The notes below the pieces were generated by a model. It worked only from the letters and a program-made list of their open reading frames with translations. It searched no databases and was not told the DNA's origin. From Bacteroides helcogenes P 36-108 (GTDB lineage Bacteria; Bacteroidota; Bacteroidia; Bacteroidales; Bacteroidaceae): a DNA stretch of 64,000 bases. Positions 1 through 8,313 of this stretch are shown here, piece after piece. The DNA is taken from NCBI RefSeq assembly GCF_000186225.1, contig NC_014933.1, positions 558,001-622,000 of the forward strand, in the 5' to 3' direction. A program made the position numbers and the translations under genes. Numbering within the stretch: the first letter of the stretch is position 1; each line of letters starts with the position of its first letter.

Positions 1-103
1 GCCTCCCCCCTTCTCCGGCAGCAAAGCCCTGCAAACCGGAATGTTTACAAAAAGAAGTCCGCCGGGCCCTTCGCCGCAAGCCGCATAGCTGCGGCAGGCT
101 TCT

Positions 104-160
104 TATATAGATGCAGGCTGCCGGATATATAGATGCAGCCCGCCGGATATATAGATGCAG
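104..160. repeat. 22-bp-period TATATAGATGCAG repeat, locus 1
   Basis: Three direct units containing TATATAGATGCAG (the first as written, two preceded by CCGGA) begin at 104, 126 and 148, exactly 22 bp apart. A short hairpin CCGCA-TAGC-TGCGG lies just upstream. The same element with the same period occurs at three other intergenic sites in this window. The first 243 bases hold no other recognisable feature. Confidence 0.85.
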
Positions 161-243
161 CACACCCCGCCCACAGACACCTGAGAACAGGATATGCGGA
201 CACGCCTACTGAATCAATAATTTACAACAAAGAAAAGAAAGAC

Positions 244-609
244 ATGCAACAGAACATCGAAAAAAACGTCCGCCATTGCGGATGCTGCCACAGGCCACTG
301 CCCGTGGAGGCCTTCTACATCGACAAGCGCACACAACTGCCGGACAACTACTGCAAGGAATGCCGCCGCTCGTTCAGCCACAACCGTTACCGATCTTCAC
401 AGGACACCAAGGCCGGAGAAGAAGAACGACAACAAGCGTGCCGCTATCCCGTCATCACCCGCCTGGCAGACCGCCCCTTCCGCCTCCTGCTCATCCTGCA
501 CGCCAAGCAGGTGGTGCGCGAAAGCGTGGAGCGCAAGCGCGAGCGTCTGAAAGAGAATCCATCCTCCCGACCATCCACCCTTAACACCTCGATCCTATGG
601 CAAGAGTAA
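244..609 (+). CDS. small zinc-ribbon protein, unknown function
   Basis: A protein of about 121 residues. The N-terminal half carries a CGCC pair (around residues 12-15) and a CKEC pair about 26 residues later, a C-x2-C...C-x2-C pattern typical of a zinc ribbon. The C-terminal half is basic and Lys/Arg-rich, suggesting nucleic-acid binding. The ATG at 244 is chosen because a longer in-frame start at 133 would read through the intergenic 22-bp repeats. The 3' end overlaps the next gene by 13 bp, so the two are probably co-translated. I do not recognise a named family. A role with the DUF4373 partner is inferred from position only. Confidence 0.6.
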   Translation: MQQNIEKNVRHCGCCHRPLPVEAFYIDKRTQLPDNYCKECRRSFSHNRYRSSQDTKAGEEERQQACRYPVITRLADRPFRLLLILHAKQVVRESVERKRERLKENPSSRPSTLNTSILWQE

Positions 610-1481
610 AAAGACGGGGGCTCGACTACTTCCCCCTGAACACCGATTTCATACACGACCGCCTGACGCGCCGCATCATGAAGCGCGAGGGCGACGGCGC
701 CCTGGCCATCCTGCTCGGCGCCCTGTCGTGCATCTATGCCGGCGAGGGCTACTATGTGCGCACCGACAACCTGTTCTACGAAGACATCTCCTCCTGCCTC
801 TACGAGAAAAACGAGGAAGACGTGCGGCGCATACTCGCCCTGGCCGTGGAGTACGGCATATTCGACGCCGCCCTCTTTGAAAAGTACGGCATACTGACCT
901 CCGCCGAGATACAGCGCCAGTACATCTTCAGCACCCGCCGCCGGAGATCTACGCTCATCGACCCCCTCTATCGCCTCACGGATGAGGAAGAAGACGAGGA
1001 GCCGTCCGCCGGAAAAACGGAAGAAGGCACATCGCCCTCTACTCCCGAAAGTGTAACGCAAACACCCGGAAATGTAACGCAAACGCCCGAAAATGTAACA
1101 TCGGGTACACATAGCATAGCACAGCACAGCATAGCACATCAAAGCAAAGCATATCCCCCTCCTTCGGCCCCCGGCACAGCAGAGGGGGGAATTTCTGAGG
1201 TTGCGGACTCTTCGTCCGCAGAGGAGGAATATCTCAAGAAGATCTGCGAGATGAAGCCTCCGCAGGATGGCACGCCGCGCAATCTGGAAGGGCTTCTGCT
1301 CAGCCTGCGCCAATTCCGCATTCCTGCGGCAGAACAGTATGCCCTCGTTCTGAAAAGCAACTTCGGCGCCATCGGGCATCCCATGTGGAAAGGCTTCTCC
1401 ACGCTGCGGAGCGACCACGGCAAGATACGCCAGCCGGGACGCTATCTGCTGAGCCTGTGCTATCCCAAAGGAAGTTCCTGA
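597..1481 (+). CDS. DUF4373 (Lin1244/Lin1753-like) domain protein
   Basis: A 294-residue cytoplasmic protein. Residues 1-115 match the DUF4373 pattern: an opening RGLDYFPLNTDF, then FLxD-type 'LLGALSCIYAGEGYYV' and an acidic helical stretch. This domain resembles N-terminal domains of phage-type replication or regulatory proteins. The middle (about 140-200) is low-complexity, with short VTQTP/NVT repeats and Ser/Ala-rich linkers. The last 80 residues form a second predicted helical region. In Bacteroides such genes typically sit next to an HU-like gene and an amidase, as here. The molecular role is not established. Confidence 0.75.
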   Translation: MARVKRRGLDYFPLNTDFIHDRLTRRIMKREGDGALAILLGALSCIYAGEGYYVRTDNLFYEDISSCLYEKNEEDVRRILALAVEYGIFDAALFEKYGILTSAEIQRQYIFSTRRRRSTLIDPLYRLTDEEEDEEPSAGKTEEGTSPSTPESVTQTPGNVTQTPENVTSGTHSIAQHSIAHQSKAYPPPSAPGTAEGGISEVADSSSAEEEYLKKICEMKPPQDGTPRNLEGLLLSLRQFRIPAAEQYALVLKSNFGAIGHPMWKGFSTLRSDHGKIRQPGRYLLSLCYPKGSS

Positions 1482-1584
1482 AAGTACGCACAGGCTGAAG
1501 CAAGAGGTATGCAGCAGAGCGAGAGTACGCACAAGCTGAAGCAGAAGAACAAAGCAGGCCGAAAGTACGCACCGATTAAGACAG
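1480..1584. repeat. three iteron-like direct repeats, ~40-bp period
   Basis: Three units start with GAAAGTACGCAC or GAGAGTACGCAC at 1480, 1521 and 1561. The first two extend through CA(A/G)GCTGAAGCA. The spacing is 41 and 40 bp. They lie between the DUF4373 stop codon and the promoter of the HU-like gene, so they could be a binding array, but this is inference. Confidence 0.6.
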
Positions 1585-1651
1585 GGGAACACAAAGATTT
1601 AAATACGTGAACATTCAGAGGCAAAAACATGAAGAAAAACGGCGTTTTTAA

Positions 1652-1683
1652 TTTGCATCCCTCTGCAAAAAGCCTTATCTTTG
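1652..1683 (+). promoter_or_regulatory. promoter of the HU-like gene
   Basis: TTTG at 1652-1655 and TATCTTTG at 1676-1683 are separated by 20 bp. This matches the Bacteroides sigma-ABfr consensus (TTTG, 19-21 bp, TAnnTTTG). Confidence 0.75.
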
Positions 1684-1749
1684 CAATGTGGTTAAGCTTA
1701 AATACACAACATAAAAACATTTCATTAACAATTTAAAAACAAAACGACT

Positions 1750-2244
1750 ATGCCAGTAATTTACAAATCTTTCCAGTCCATCCTTGCCAACAAGGCAGGC
1801 CAGAAGCTTTTCTATCCCCGCGTGATATTGACGGGAAACGTGGGAACCACCCAGGTGGCCCGTGAAATAGCGGAGCTTTCTTCTCTTTCCACCGGTGACT
1901 CCAAGAACGTTATCGACAACCTGGTGACTGTGCTCACCCGCCACCTCCAGTCGTCCGAAAGCGTGACGCTGGACGGGCTCGGTACTTTCCGCCTCGTGAT
2001 GAAATCCACCCAGAACGGCGTGGCCGACGAGACCAAGGTATCGGCTACACAAGCCTCGCTGCACGTGCGGTTTCTGCCTGCATCCACCCGCCAGGCCAAT
2101 GGCAGTGTATCCACCCGTTCGCTGGTCAGCGGCGTGAAGTGCGTGCGCTTCGACCTGAAAGACACCACAGCCGCAGGAGGCACAGGCAGCGGATCGGGCA
2201 GCGGTTCGGGCGGTGGTGACGAGAACGAGAATCCATTAGGCTAA
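1750..2244 (+). CDS. HU-like DNA-binding protein with Gly/Ser tail
   Basis: A 164-residue HU/IHF-family protein of the long Bacteroidetes type. Residues 1-125 show the HU-like fold pattern (an early VARE-x-AELSSLSTGD helix region, GLGTFRLVMKS in the beta-arm region and the VRFLP motif). The C-terminus is a flexible Gly/Ser-rich tail ending in acidic residues, absent from ordinary HU (about 90 residues). It probably binds DNA in the cytoplasm. It has its own promoter immediately upstream and is followed by an amidase and a tiny membrane peptide, a recurrent Bacteroides arrangement. Its specific target is unknown. Confidence 0.85.
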   Translation: MPVIYKSFQSILANKAGQKLFYPRVILTGNVGTTQVAREIAELSSLSTGDSKNVIDNLVTVLTRHLQSSESVTLDGLGTFRLVMKSTQNGVADETKVSATQASLHVRFLPASTRQANGSVSTRSLVSGVKCVRFDLKDTTAAGGTGSGSGSGSGGGDENENPLG

Positions 2245-2361
2245 CACGGCCGCCACTCCCCTCCGAACAAGAAACGGAGGCAGACACAACACAACGGCAA
2301 AACACCGACAATCTTGAATGACAGAACATCAAACACCAATCATCAAAAAAACATCATCGAC

Positions 2362-2802
2362 ATGCGAAAAATCAACTACATCGTGGTGCATTGCAGCGCC
2401 ACGCGTGAGGGACACGCGCTCACCCTCCAAGCCCTCGAAGCCGAACACCGCCGCCGCGGTTTCAGCACCACGGGCTACCACTACTACATCCGCCGCGACG
2501 GAACCGTGCTCGGAACGCGGTCTCTGGAACTGGCCGGCGCGCACTGCCGCGGACACAACGCACATTCGATAGGCGTCTGCTATGAAGGCGGGCTGGATGC
2601 AGAGGGCAACCCCAAAGACACCCGCACGCCGGAACAGCGGTGGGCACTGCGCCTGCTGATACACCAATTGCTGAAGCAGTTCCGCAACGCCCGCCTCTGC
2701 GGACACCGTGACCTCAGCCCCGACCTCGACGGCAACGGAACAGTGGAAGCATGCGAATGGACGAAGCAGTGCCCGTGCTTTGACGTGGCAAAAGAATTAT
2801 AA
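2362..2802 (+). CDS. N-acetylmuramoyl-L-alanine amidase (Amidase_2, endolysin-like)
   Basis: A 146-residue single-domain amidase of the T7-lysozyme/PGRP type. It hydrolyses the bond between MurNAc and L-Ala in peptidoglycan. The expected zinc ligands are visible: H10 in VVHCSAT, H115 in GHRDLSPD and C137 in QCPCFD, and K135 sits where the family has its catalytic lysine. There is no signal peptide, so like phage endolysins it would need another route to the wall. The ATG at 2362 is preferred over 2314 because the family domain begins there. The small 'smalltalk' membrane peptide follows by 25 bp. Confidence 0.9.
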   Translation: MRKINYIVVHCSATREGHALTLQALEAEHRRRGFSTTGYHYYIRRDGTVLGTRSLELAGAHCRGHNAHSIGVCYEGGLDAEGNPKDTRTPEQRWALRLLIHQLLKQFRNARLCGHRDLSPDLDGNGTVEACEWTKQCPCFDVAKEL

Positions 2803-2827
2803 CGAACCCCAAAAACACCATGACATC

Positions 2828-2929
2828 ATGAAAATAAGCAAAGAAAACTGGAAGACTATCCTTAAAGTAATAGGAACCATTATTGCCGCCATCGCCAGCA
2901 CGTTGGGAGTGCATGCAACGATGCGCTAA
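2828..2929 (+). CDS. smalltalk protein (33-residue membrane peptide)
   Basis: A 33-residue peptide starting MKISKENWKTILK, followed by a single hydrophobic segment (about residues 13-29) rich in Ile and Ala. This matches the annotated Bacteroides 'smalltalk' family, whose members are usually downstream of an HU-like gene and an amidase. The function is unknown. A membrane role alongside the amidase, for example holin-like, is inference from size, topology and position. A terminator hairpin begins 17 bp after the stop. Confidence 0.8.
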   Translation: MKISKENWKTILKVIGTIIAAIASTLGVHATMR

Positions 2930-2945
2930 ACGCGGACAAGAACCG

Positions 2946-2988
2946 GAGAATGTGGAAGAACCCGATAAAAAAGGTCTTCCACATTCTC
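2946..2988 (+). terminator. terminator after smalltalk gene
   Basis: Inverted repeat GAGAATGTGGAAGA(A)CC ... GGTCTTCCACATTCTC with an A-rich loop. It closes the HU-amidase-smalltalk transcription unit. Confidence 0.75.
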
Positions 2989-3522
2989 TTTATGCACCAA
3001 CAGCATAGAACACTTTTAGAACAAAAAGAGATTTTTTTATGTTAAATAAGCCGCTAAAGTTGCTTAACAATATTTTCATTACTTACTTTACCGACAACTA
3101 TGCCCCAAGCTCATTCTTCATACATGTGAAAAGGGCGGAAACAAAGATGAACGGAACAATGACATACAGCAGAAATTCTCTTGCAGGAATAGAATATATT
3201 CTTGTTCAGGAAAAATATGTCGCTGATAATTTGGCGGTTTCCGATATTTGTGTAAACACACACACACACATTCTTACCACCTCTCTATAATAAAAAATCG
3301 GCTGAAAAACAAGCCCTTCCACTTTCTAATAGCAGAGGTATTCTCCTACATCCAACACTTTCTAACTGCCCTGTCCTAACAGCGGGTGCAGTGACAACGG
3401 GCATAGCGGGAAGTTGTGCCTATCCCGGCGTGAAGGATTTTGCGCCTCCCCACAAGCGTCCCGCCGTGAACCGGATGAAAGCCCCCGTGTCTCCTGCTGA
3501 ATTTATCCAAATCATAAATAGA
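2989..3522. other. intergenic region, no supported gene
   Basis: AT-rich to about 3370 and then mixed. An 83-codon open frame at 3039-3290 contains a CA-repeat (about 3255-3268) and shows no protein-like features. No clear promoter consensus is visible for the fimbrial gene that follows. Confidence 0.5.
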
Positions 3523-4602
3523 ATGTTGAAAAGAATGATGTGGCTGCCGCTTGTCATGCTGTCAGTGCTGCCCTTGCGGGCGCAAAGCCAAAGCGCAGAG
3601 GCGGACAGCGTGTACGAATTCCGGTTCGTACCCCAGAAAGACGTGTTTTTCATTCCCTACAAGGACAACCTGTCCGAGATGCAACGCCTGTCCCGGTTTG
3701 TAGGGCAATACCGGCAGGAAATCGCGGACGGCAGGCTGCCCCTCCACGTGGACGGATATTGCAGTTCCCTTGCGGGCGCAAAGGCTAACCTTGCCGTGGC
3801 GAAGCTGCGCTCCAACCGGGTGAAAAGTGAACTGCTAATACTGCACAACGGGCTGCGTGAGGAGTGCTTCATCACCCGCAACCATGCCGAAGGCGGCGAC
3901 TTTGTGACGGTGAGAATCATCTTCCCGGCTACTCTTACGGAAGATGCAGACAAACCGACGGTGCAGCCGAAAGAAGAGAACGCTTCGGCTGTGGCCGGAC
4001 AAGCGGTTACGGAGAAAGAGCCGGAGGAAAATGCATCCGTTTCGGAAAACACCGTTTCTGTTTCGGCAGATTTGAAAGCCGCCGAGTCCTCTTCTGTCTT
4101 GGCAGATTTGAAAGCCACCCCCTATACATTGGCTCTCCGTGCCAACCTGCTGCGCTGGGCTACGCTCACCCCCGACCTCGGCGTGGAGTGGCGCATCAAC
4201 CGCAACGTGGGCATTTTAGTAAACGGAAGCCGGACCTCGTGGAGCTGGGACAACAAGAACCGCCGCTATGCCCTTTGGCGCGTGTCGCCCGAAGTGCGCT
4301 ATTATATAGGTAAGGAGAAACGCGCCTATCTCGGAGCGATGTACCGTTTCGGAGAGTTCAACTACAAGCTTGGCGACACAGGCAAGCAGGGCGACTTGCA
4401 GGGCGGCGGCATCACGGGCGGATGGCAGTTGCCGCTGAGCCGTGCACTTGCAATAGACTTCTCGCTCGGCTTGGGCTACATTCGTACCGACTATGACGAG
4501 TACGTGGTCATCGATGGCGTGAGGGTGAAGCAAGGCAGCGAAAGCAAGAACCGGTGGGGCCCGGTATCTGCCGGAGTGACACTGATGTGGAAACTGTTTT
4601 GA
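3523..4602 (+). CDS. OmpA-like/DUF3575 outer-membrane protein of fimbrial locus
   Basis: About 359 residues. A signal peptide (MLKRMMWLPLVMLSVLPLRAQ) is followed by an OmpA-like periplasmic part (roughly 25-135, with the VDGYCSSLAGAKANLAVAKLR helix), a Glu/Ala/Ser-rich linker, and a DUF3575 C-terminal half whose alternating strands (ALRANLLRWATL, YLGAMYRFGEFNYK) look like a small outer-membrane barrel. DUF3575 genes commonly head Bacteroidales fimbrial operons, and the next gene starts 20 bp downstream. A role in anchoring or assembling the fimbria is inferred. The ATG at 3523 is chosen because it begins the signal peptide. Confidence 0.85.
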   Translation: MLKRMMWLPLVMLSVLPLRAQSQSAEADSVYEFRFVPQKDVFFIPYKDNLSEMQRLSRFVGQYRQEIADGRLPLHVDGYCSSLAGAKANLAVAKLRSNRVKSELLILHNGLREECFITRNHAEGGDFVTVRIIFPATLTEDADKPTVQPKEENASAVAGQAVTEKEPEENASVSENTVSVSADLKAAESSSVLADLKATPYTLALRANLLRWATLTPDLGVEWRINRNVGILVNGSRTSWSWDNKNRRYALWRVSPEVRYYIGKEKRAYLGAMYRFGEFNYKLGDTGKQGDLQGGGITGGWQLPLSRALAIDFSLGLGYIRTDYDEYVVIDGVRVKQGSESKNRWGPVSAGVTLMWKLF

Positions 4603-4622
4603 AAGAAAAGGAGAAGAGATAT

Positions 4623-5645
4623 ATGGAAAGAATACAGAAAAGAATGACAGAAAACGGACGCTCATCAAGAATAAACGCTGTTCGTAAAACGGTTTTCTCC
4701 GCATGTGCCGCAGTGATTACCTTAGCGGCGGTTTTCTTGCAGACCGCTTGCGTGAAGGACGAGCTTTACAACACCCCGCATCCCGACAAGGGTGCGGTGC
4801 AGATTACCACCGACTGGACGGGGCGATCCTCGGATGCCGTGCTGCCGGAAAGCTATATCCTGCGTATCGGCAGCGTGGAGCCTGCCACAAGAAGCACGGG
4901 CGGCGAGGAGCAGACGGTAAGCGGCGAAACGAACCTCTTTAAGTCGCTGCTTACCCCAAGCACTCAACATCTGTTAGTCTATCACCAAGCGGACGGCATC
5001 ACCATCAATGGGACCACCGCCACGGTGAACACATTGGAAGACGGAACGCTGAACCCCATGCCGGGCTTCCTGTTCTCGGCGGCCAAAGAGCTGACTATAC
5101 CGAAGGATGATACGCTGAAAGTGACCGTACCCATGATGCAGCACATCCGCACATTGACATTAACGCTGAAGTTGAACAACGGCGACGAGCAGCGCATAGC
5201 CGGAACCACCGCCACGCTGACGGGTATCGCTCCGTCCGTGGATTTGACTACCGGAAACGTGGCAGCAACGGAAGGAAAGGCGGTTGTCCCCGTATTCACA
5301 TTAGGGACTGCCGCCTACGGAAAGGCACGTGCAGGGACTTCGGCATCGCCGTCTGTCGCCTGCAAAACAACCCGCGCCACGGGAAATCCGGTATTGGCGG
5401 CTTCGTTGCGACTGCTCGGCGTAATGACGGGTGAGAAGCAGGAACTGAACATCGCCGTAGCCCTTACCAACGGCACGGTGCAGACCATCAAGACCGACCT
5501 CACCGAAGCCCTGAAGAACTTCGGCAGCGGAGAAATCGAGCCGTTGTTTTTGGATGCCACGCTGACGCTGCCCGCCGAGCTGGGTGTGAGCGCCACCATC
5601 AGCGACTGGAACACGGTGGATAACGGGGGCATTACGGTAAACTGA
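4623..5645 (+). CDS. FimB/Mfa2-family fimbrial subunit (DUF5119)
   Basis: A 340-residue lipoprotein: basic N-terminus, hydrophobic stretch and lipobox LQTAC with lipid-accepting C43. The mature start (VKDELYNTPHPDKGAVQITTDW) is the DUF5119 signature found in Mfa2/FimB-type anchor or terminator subunits. An EPATR site about 60 residues after the Cys may be an Arg maturation site. The rest is beta-rich and Thr-rich, as in two-domain fimbrillin folds. The start at 4623 has an AAAGGAGAAG sequence upstream. It probably caps or anchors the fimbria made from the fimbrillins downstream. Confidence 0.85.
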   Translation: MERIQKRMTENGRSSRINAVRKTVFSACAAVITLAAVFLQTACVKDELYNTPHPDKGAVQITTDWTGRSSDAVLPESYILRIGSVEPATRSTGGEEQTVSGETNLFKSLLTPSTQHLLVYHQADGITINGTTATVNTLEDGTLNPMPGFLFSAAKELTIPKDDTLKVTVPMMQHIRTLTLTLKLNNGDEQRIAGTTATLTGIAPSVDLTTGNVAATEGKAVVPVFTLGTAAYGKARAGTSASPSVACKTTRATGNPVLAASLRLLGVMTGEKQELNIAVALTNGTVQTIKTDLTEALKNFGSGEIEPLFLDATLTLPAELGVSATISDWNTVDNGGITVN

Positions 5646-5673
5646 CTCAAGTTTCGCAAGTAGCAAAACTTTT

Positions 5674-5870
5674 AGGAGTTAGAAGGAGTTGTCTTTTTTA
5701 AGGGAGTTAGAAGGAGTTAGAGGGAGTTATCGCCCGCAAGCGGGCTGAGGAGTTAAAGGCCGATAGTCTTCTTTAGTTGATAGATGATAGTTAATAGGTA
5801 ATAAATCACAAGACTATCGGCTTAACTCCTTCACTCCTTCACTCCTTCACTTCTTAACTCCTTAACTCCC
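5674..5870. repeat. long compound inverted repeat of GGAGTT/AACTCC units
   Basis: This fills most of the 306-bp gap between the Mfa2-like and fimbrillin genes. The left side has repeated (A)GGAGTTAG units (5674-5728). A GCCCGC-AA-GCGGGC hairpin follows (5732-5745), then an arm containing GCCGATAGTCTT (5759-5770). The right side has AAGACTATCGGC (5810-5821) and then repeated AACTCCTTCACTCC units (to 5870). The halves can pair into one large stem-loop. It is too long for a simple terminator and may act as an attenuator or processing site that sets subunit ratios (inference). Confidence 0.75.
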
Positions 5871-5951
5871 GAAAACAGGAACTTGCAAAACTTGAATTAG
5901 GTGATAGTTAGAAATCAAATAACAGAGAATAAAAACCAAATAATAAAAAAT

Positions 5952-6869
5952 ATGAGAAGGAATAAACAGAACATCTTTATGGCAACCGCCCTCCTGCTGA
6001 TGGCAGGTTGCGGCAACGACAACGAGGGAACGCCCCCGAACGGTGGCGACCGCGTGGCTCTGCAAGTGAGCAGCGGCATCCATATGCAAACCCGTGCCTA
6101 CAACAACACTTGGGAAAGCGGTGATGCCATCGGCATCTACATGCTGAACGATAAGACGGCGGAAGCGGAGAACTGCAAGTACACCACCGAAAAAAACGGC
6201 ACAAGCGGCACATTCAAGGCCGATGCCGCCAACACCATCTATTTCCCGATAAACGGAGATACGAGAGACTTCGCCGCCTACTATCCCTACCGGGAAACCA
6301 TTGCGAACGGCATTTATCCGGTGGACGTGACTACGCAGACCTCACAGAAAGCCATCGACCTGATGGGAGCCGCCAAAGTGACGGGCAAGAACAAGAACGA
6401 TGCGGACGTAGCATTCGAGTTCGCCCACAAATTAGTGAAATTGGAAATGACCATCCTGCCCGACGGCACATCTTTGACCGCCGAGGACATGAAAGACTTG
6501 AAAGTGGAGATTACCAACCAGCCCGTCCTCGCCACTTACGACGTGGTGAATGGCGGCAACGTGAACGTAGCTACTCCGGCAGAGCCTAAAGACATCACCC
6601 TGCTGACCAATGCCGACGGAACCTCCGCCGAGGGCATCGTGCTGCCCAATGCTTCCACCGAGGGCATGTACCTGCGCTTCACGCTGGAAGGCATCGACAC
6701 GCCGTTCACTTGGGAGATTCACAGTGCCAAGCTGTCCTTAGAGTATAAGGCGGGCATGAAGTACACCTACAAGATTACCGTGACCAAGACCGCCGTCAAC
6801 GTGACTTCCACCGTCACCGACTGGACTGCGGGCAACGGTGAAGAAGGCGAGACGGGCAGTGCGGAATAA
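5952..6869 (+). CDS. fimbrillin family protein (Mfa-like)
   Basis: A 305-residue lipoprotein with lipobox LLMAGC (C20). It has the fimbrillin pattern: early VALQVSSGIHMQTRA, W-x-SGDAIGIYM, an AAYYPYRE strand, FEFAHKLVKLEM, and a late YKITVTKTAVNVTSTVTDW. The TR at the QTRA site, about 26 residues after the Cys, is where a gingipain-like protease would cleave in the Porphyromonas FimA/Mfa1 model before donor-strand assembly. The start at 5952 is chosen because it opens the signal peptide. Likely the major or an accessory shaft subunit. Confidence 0.88.
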   Translation: MRRNKQNIFMATALLLMAGCGNDNEGTPPNGGDRVALQVSSGIHMQTRAYNNTWESGDAIGIYMLNDKTAEAENCKYTTEKNGTSGTFKADAANTIYFPINGDTRDFAAYYPYRETIANGIYPVDVTTQTSQKAIDLMGAAKVTGKNKNDADVAFEFAHKLVKLEMTILPDGTSLTAEDMKDLKVEITNQPVLATYDVVNGGNVNVATPAEPKDITLLTNADGTSAEGIVLPNASTEGMYLRFTLEGIDTPFTWEIHSAKLSLEYKAGMKYTYKITVTKTAVNVTSTVTDWTAGNGEEGETGSAE

Positions 6870-6982
6870 TACCACACCACCGGTAGAGGAGACTGGTTAC
6901 AGTTAACCCGTTGAGGAAACCGGAAAAAAGAGAAACTAAAAACAGAATAATATTTTCCCTAATTTTTAAATGTAAAAAGACA

Positions 6983-7939
6983 ATGAAAGCAAAATTTATG
7001 ATGATGATGGCTGCTGCCGCAACGGTGCTGGCAGCGTGCAACAATGACGATGAGAGCGATAACTGGGCAGGAGAAATCCGCCTGAGTAGCGGGCTGACGG
7101 TGCAGCAGACCGACACACGTGCTGCCACCGACATCCAAGGCAGCCAGTTTGCCAGCGGAGAGAAAATTGATGTGTTTATCAGTGAAAACACGCAAGCAGG
7201 GCAGGATGCTACCACTACCACTATCTATGGCCAGCCCCTGATTTATACAACGGGGAGCAATGGTGTAATGGGTGCTCCCACCGGCAGTCAGCCCTACTTC
7301 CCCGCCAGTGGCAACGGCGTGAATATCTATGCCTACTACCCGTCGGGAAAGGTAACTGATATCGCTGCCACAAGCCTTACTTTCAGCGTAGAAGAAAACC
7401 AAAACGATGATGCGAACTACAAGGCGAGTGACTTGATGTATGGAAAGCCTGCACAGAATCCCGTAGCCCGGACCAGTTCACCCACCACACTTACTTTCAC
7501 ACATCTACTTTCCAAGGTCACCATAACATTGGTGCAAGGCAGTGGAGCACCGAGTTTAACCGATGCCGTTGTGACATTGAAGAATGTGCTACCTTCCACT
7601 ACATTGAATCCGAGTGCCGGAACTATAGCAGCCACAGCCAGCGGAGATGCTAAAGGCATCATCGTTAAGGCCAAGACCAATTCAGCCTTATCAGGAAGTG
7701 CCATCGTTGTTCCGCAGACACTTGAAACCAGTTTCATTGAAGTGACGTTGGCAAATGGCGGAGTGTTGACTTCAAAAGACCTGAAAGACGGTAGTGGTAA
7801 TCCCATCAACAGTGTTGCACTTACCTCCGGCAATGTTTACACCTATACGATAACGGTTAATCTGACCTCATTGGACATAACTTCCACAATCACTCCGTGG
7901 ACTCCAAAAACAGGCACTGGCAACGCCGAAATGCAATAA
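6983..7939 (+). CDS. fimbrillin family protein (Mfa-like)
   Basis: A 318-residue lipoprotein (lipobox VLAAC, C19). Fimbrillin features are QTDTRAA near residue 45 (possible Arg processing site), FASGEKIDVFISE, IYAYYPSG, TLTFTHLLSKVTITL and a C-terminal VNLTSLDITSTITPWT strand that could be the donor strand. It starts 113 bp after the previous fimbrillin. Codon use looks less GC-rich than its neighbour (many GTTAAG/ACT codons), which may reflect diversifying exchange. Confidence 0.88.
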   Translation: MKAKFMMMMAAAATVLAACNNDDESDNWAGEIRLSSGLTVQQTDTRAATDIQGSQFASGEKIDVFISENTQAGQDATTTTIYGQPLIYTTGSNGVMGAPTGSQPYFPASGNGVNIYAYYPSGKVTDIAATSLTFSVEENQNDDANYKASDLMYGKPAQNPVARTSSPTTLTFTHLLSKVTITLVQGSGAPSLTDAVVTLKNVLPSTTLNPSAGTIAATASGDAKGIIVKAKTNSALSGSAIVVPQTLETSFIEVTLANGGVLTSKDLKDGSGNPINSVALTSGNVYTYTITVNLTSLDITSTITPWTPKTGTGNAEMQ

Positions 7940-8060
7940 TAAAGCCTTACAATCCACAGCCATCGCCGGGCACTTTAGTGCGCAAGCCCGGAGCGAGCAA
8001 CCCCACAAGGTAGCACACGGGCAGCTTCGCCGCTGCCGGTGGCACACAAATAGTTGAATA

Positions 8061-8088
8061 ACAAGCGTTCTTTGAAAGATTGTGTTGG
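8061..8088 (+). repeat. leader element U0 (boxA-like, diverged copy)
   Basis: ACAAGCGTTCTTTGAAAGAT resembles the leader CGCTCTTTGACATGTTGGGA found upstream of three later cassettes, and sits about 90 bp before the small ORF. The CTCTTTGA/TTCTTTGA core resembles a ribosomal boxA antitermination motif, but whether it acts so is unknown. Confidence 0.45.
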
Positions 8089-8114
8089 AGATTAGGAAAA
8101 AAAGCCTACCTTTG
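8085..8114 (+). promoter_or_regulatory. promoter of GNAT pair 1
   Basis: TTG at 8085-8087 and TACCTTTG at 8107-8114 with 19 bp between, matching the Bacteroides consensus, 40 bp before the small ORF. Confidence 0.7.
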
Positions 8115-8154
8115 TCTTGGAAAACAAAAACCAATAGAAAGGAGAACAATCAAA

Positions 8155-8307
8155 ATGGCAAGACCGATTAAGGAAACCCCGATACTTTACGGGGAAGATG
8201 CCCGCCGATTCTTGGAACGGATGAAGAATCCCCCAAAGGAAACAAAGGAAGAACGGGAAAGAAGACTGAAAGACTATGAAACTGCAATGAAGATGCTAAA
8301 AGTATAA
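8155..8307 (+). CDS. small partner (putative antitoxin) of GNAT pair 1
   Basis: A 50-residue protein starting MARPIKETPILYGEDARRF. It is one of three paralogues here (also at 12023 and 15484) whose first ~24 residues are nearly identical and whose charged helical C-termini differ. Each lies directly before a toxin-like GNAT gene; here the gap is 6 bp. The layout (small charged protein first, acetyltransferase second) is that of TacAT/AtaRT-type modules, but I see no ribbon-helix-helix pattern. Antitoxin function is inferred from context. GAAAGGAGAA precedes the ATG. Confidence 0.75.
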   Translation: MARPIKETPILYGEDARRFLERMKNPPKETKEERERRLKDYETAMKMLKV

Positions 8308-8313
8308 ATCAGC

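Noticed and set aside
133..243. Upstream extension of the zinc-ribbon ORF, and the matching extension at 42508-42606 of the sulfatase
   Set aside because: Both begin inside the 22-bp repeats and translate to the same MQPAGYIDA string; the family domains start downstream.
3039..3290. 83-codon plus-strand ORF
   Set aside because: Low-complexity, contains a CA repeat, no start context or protein-like pattern.
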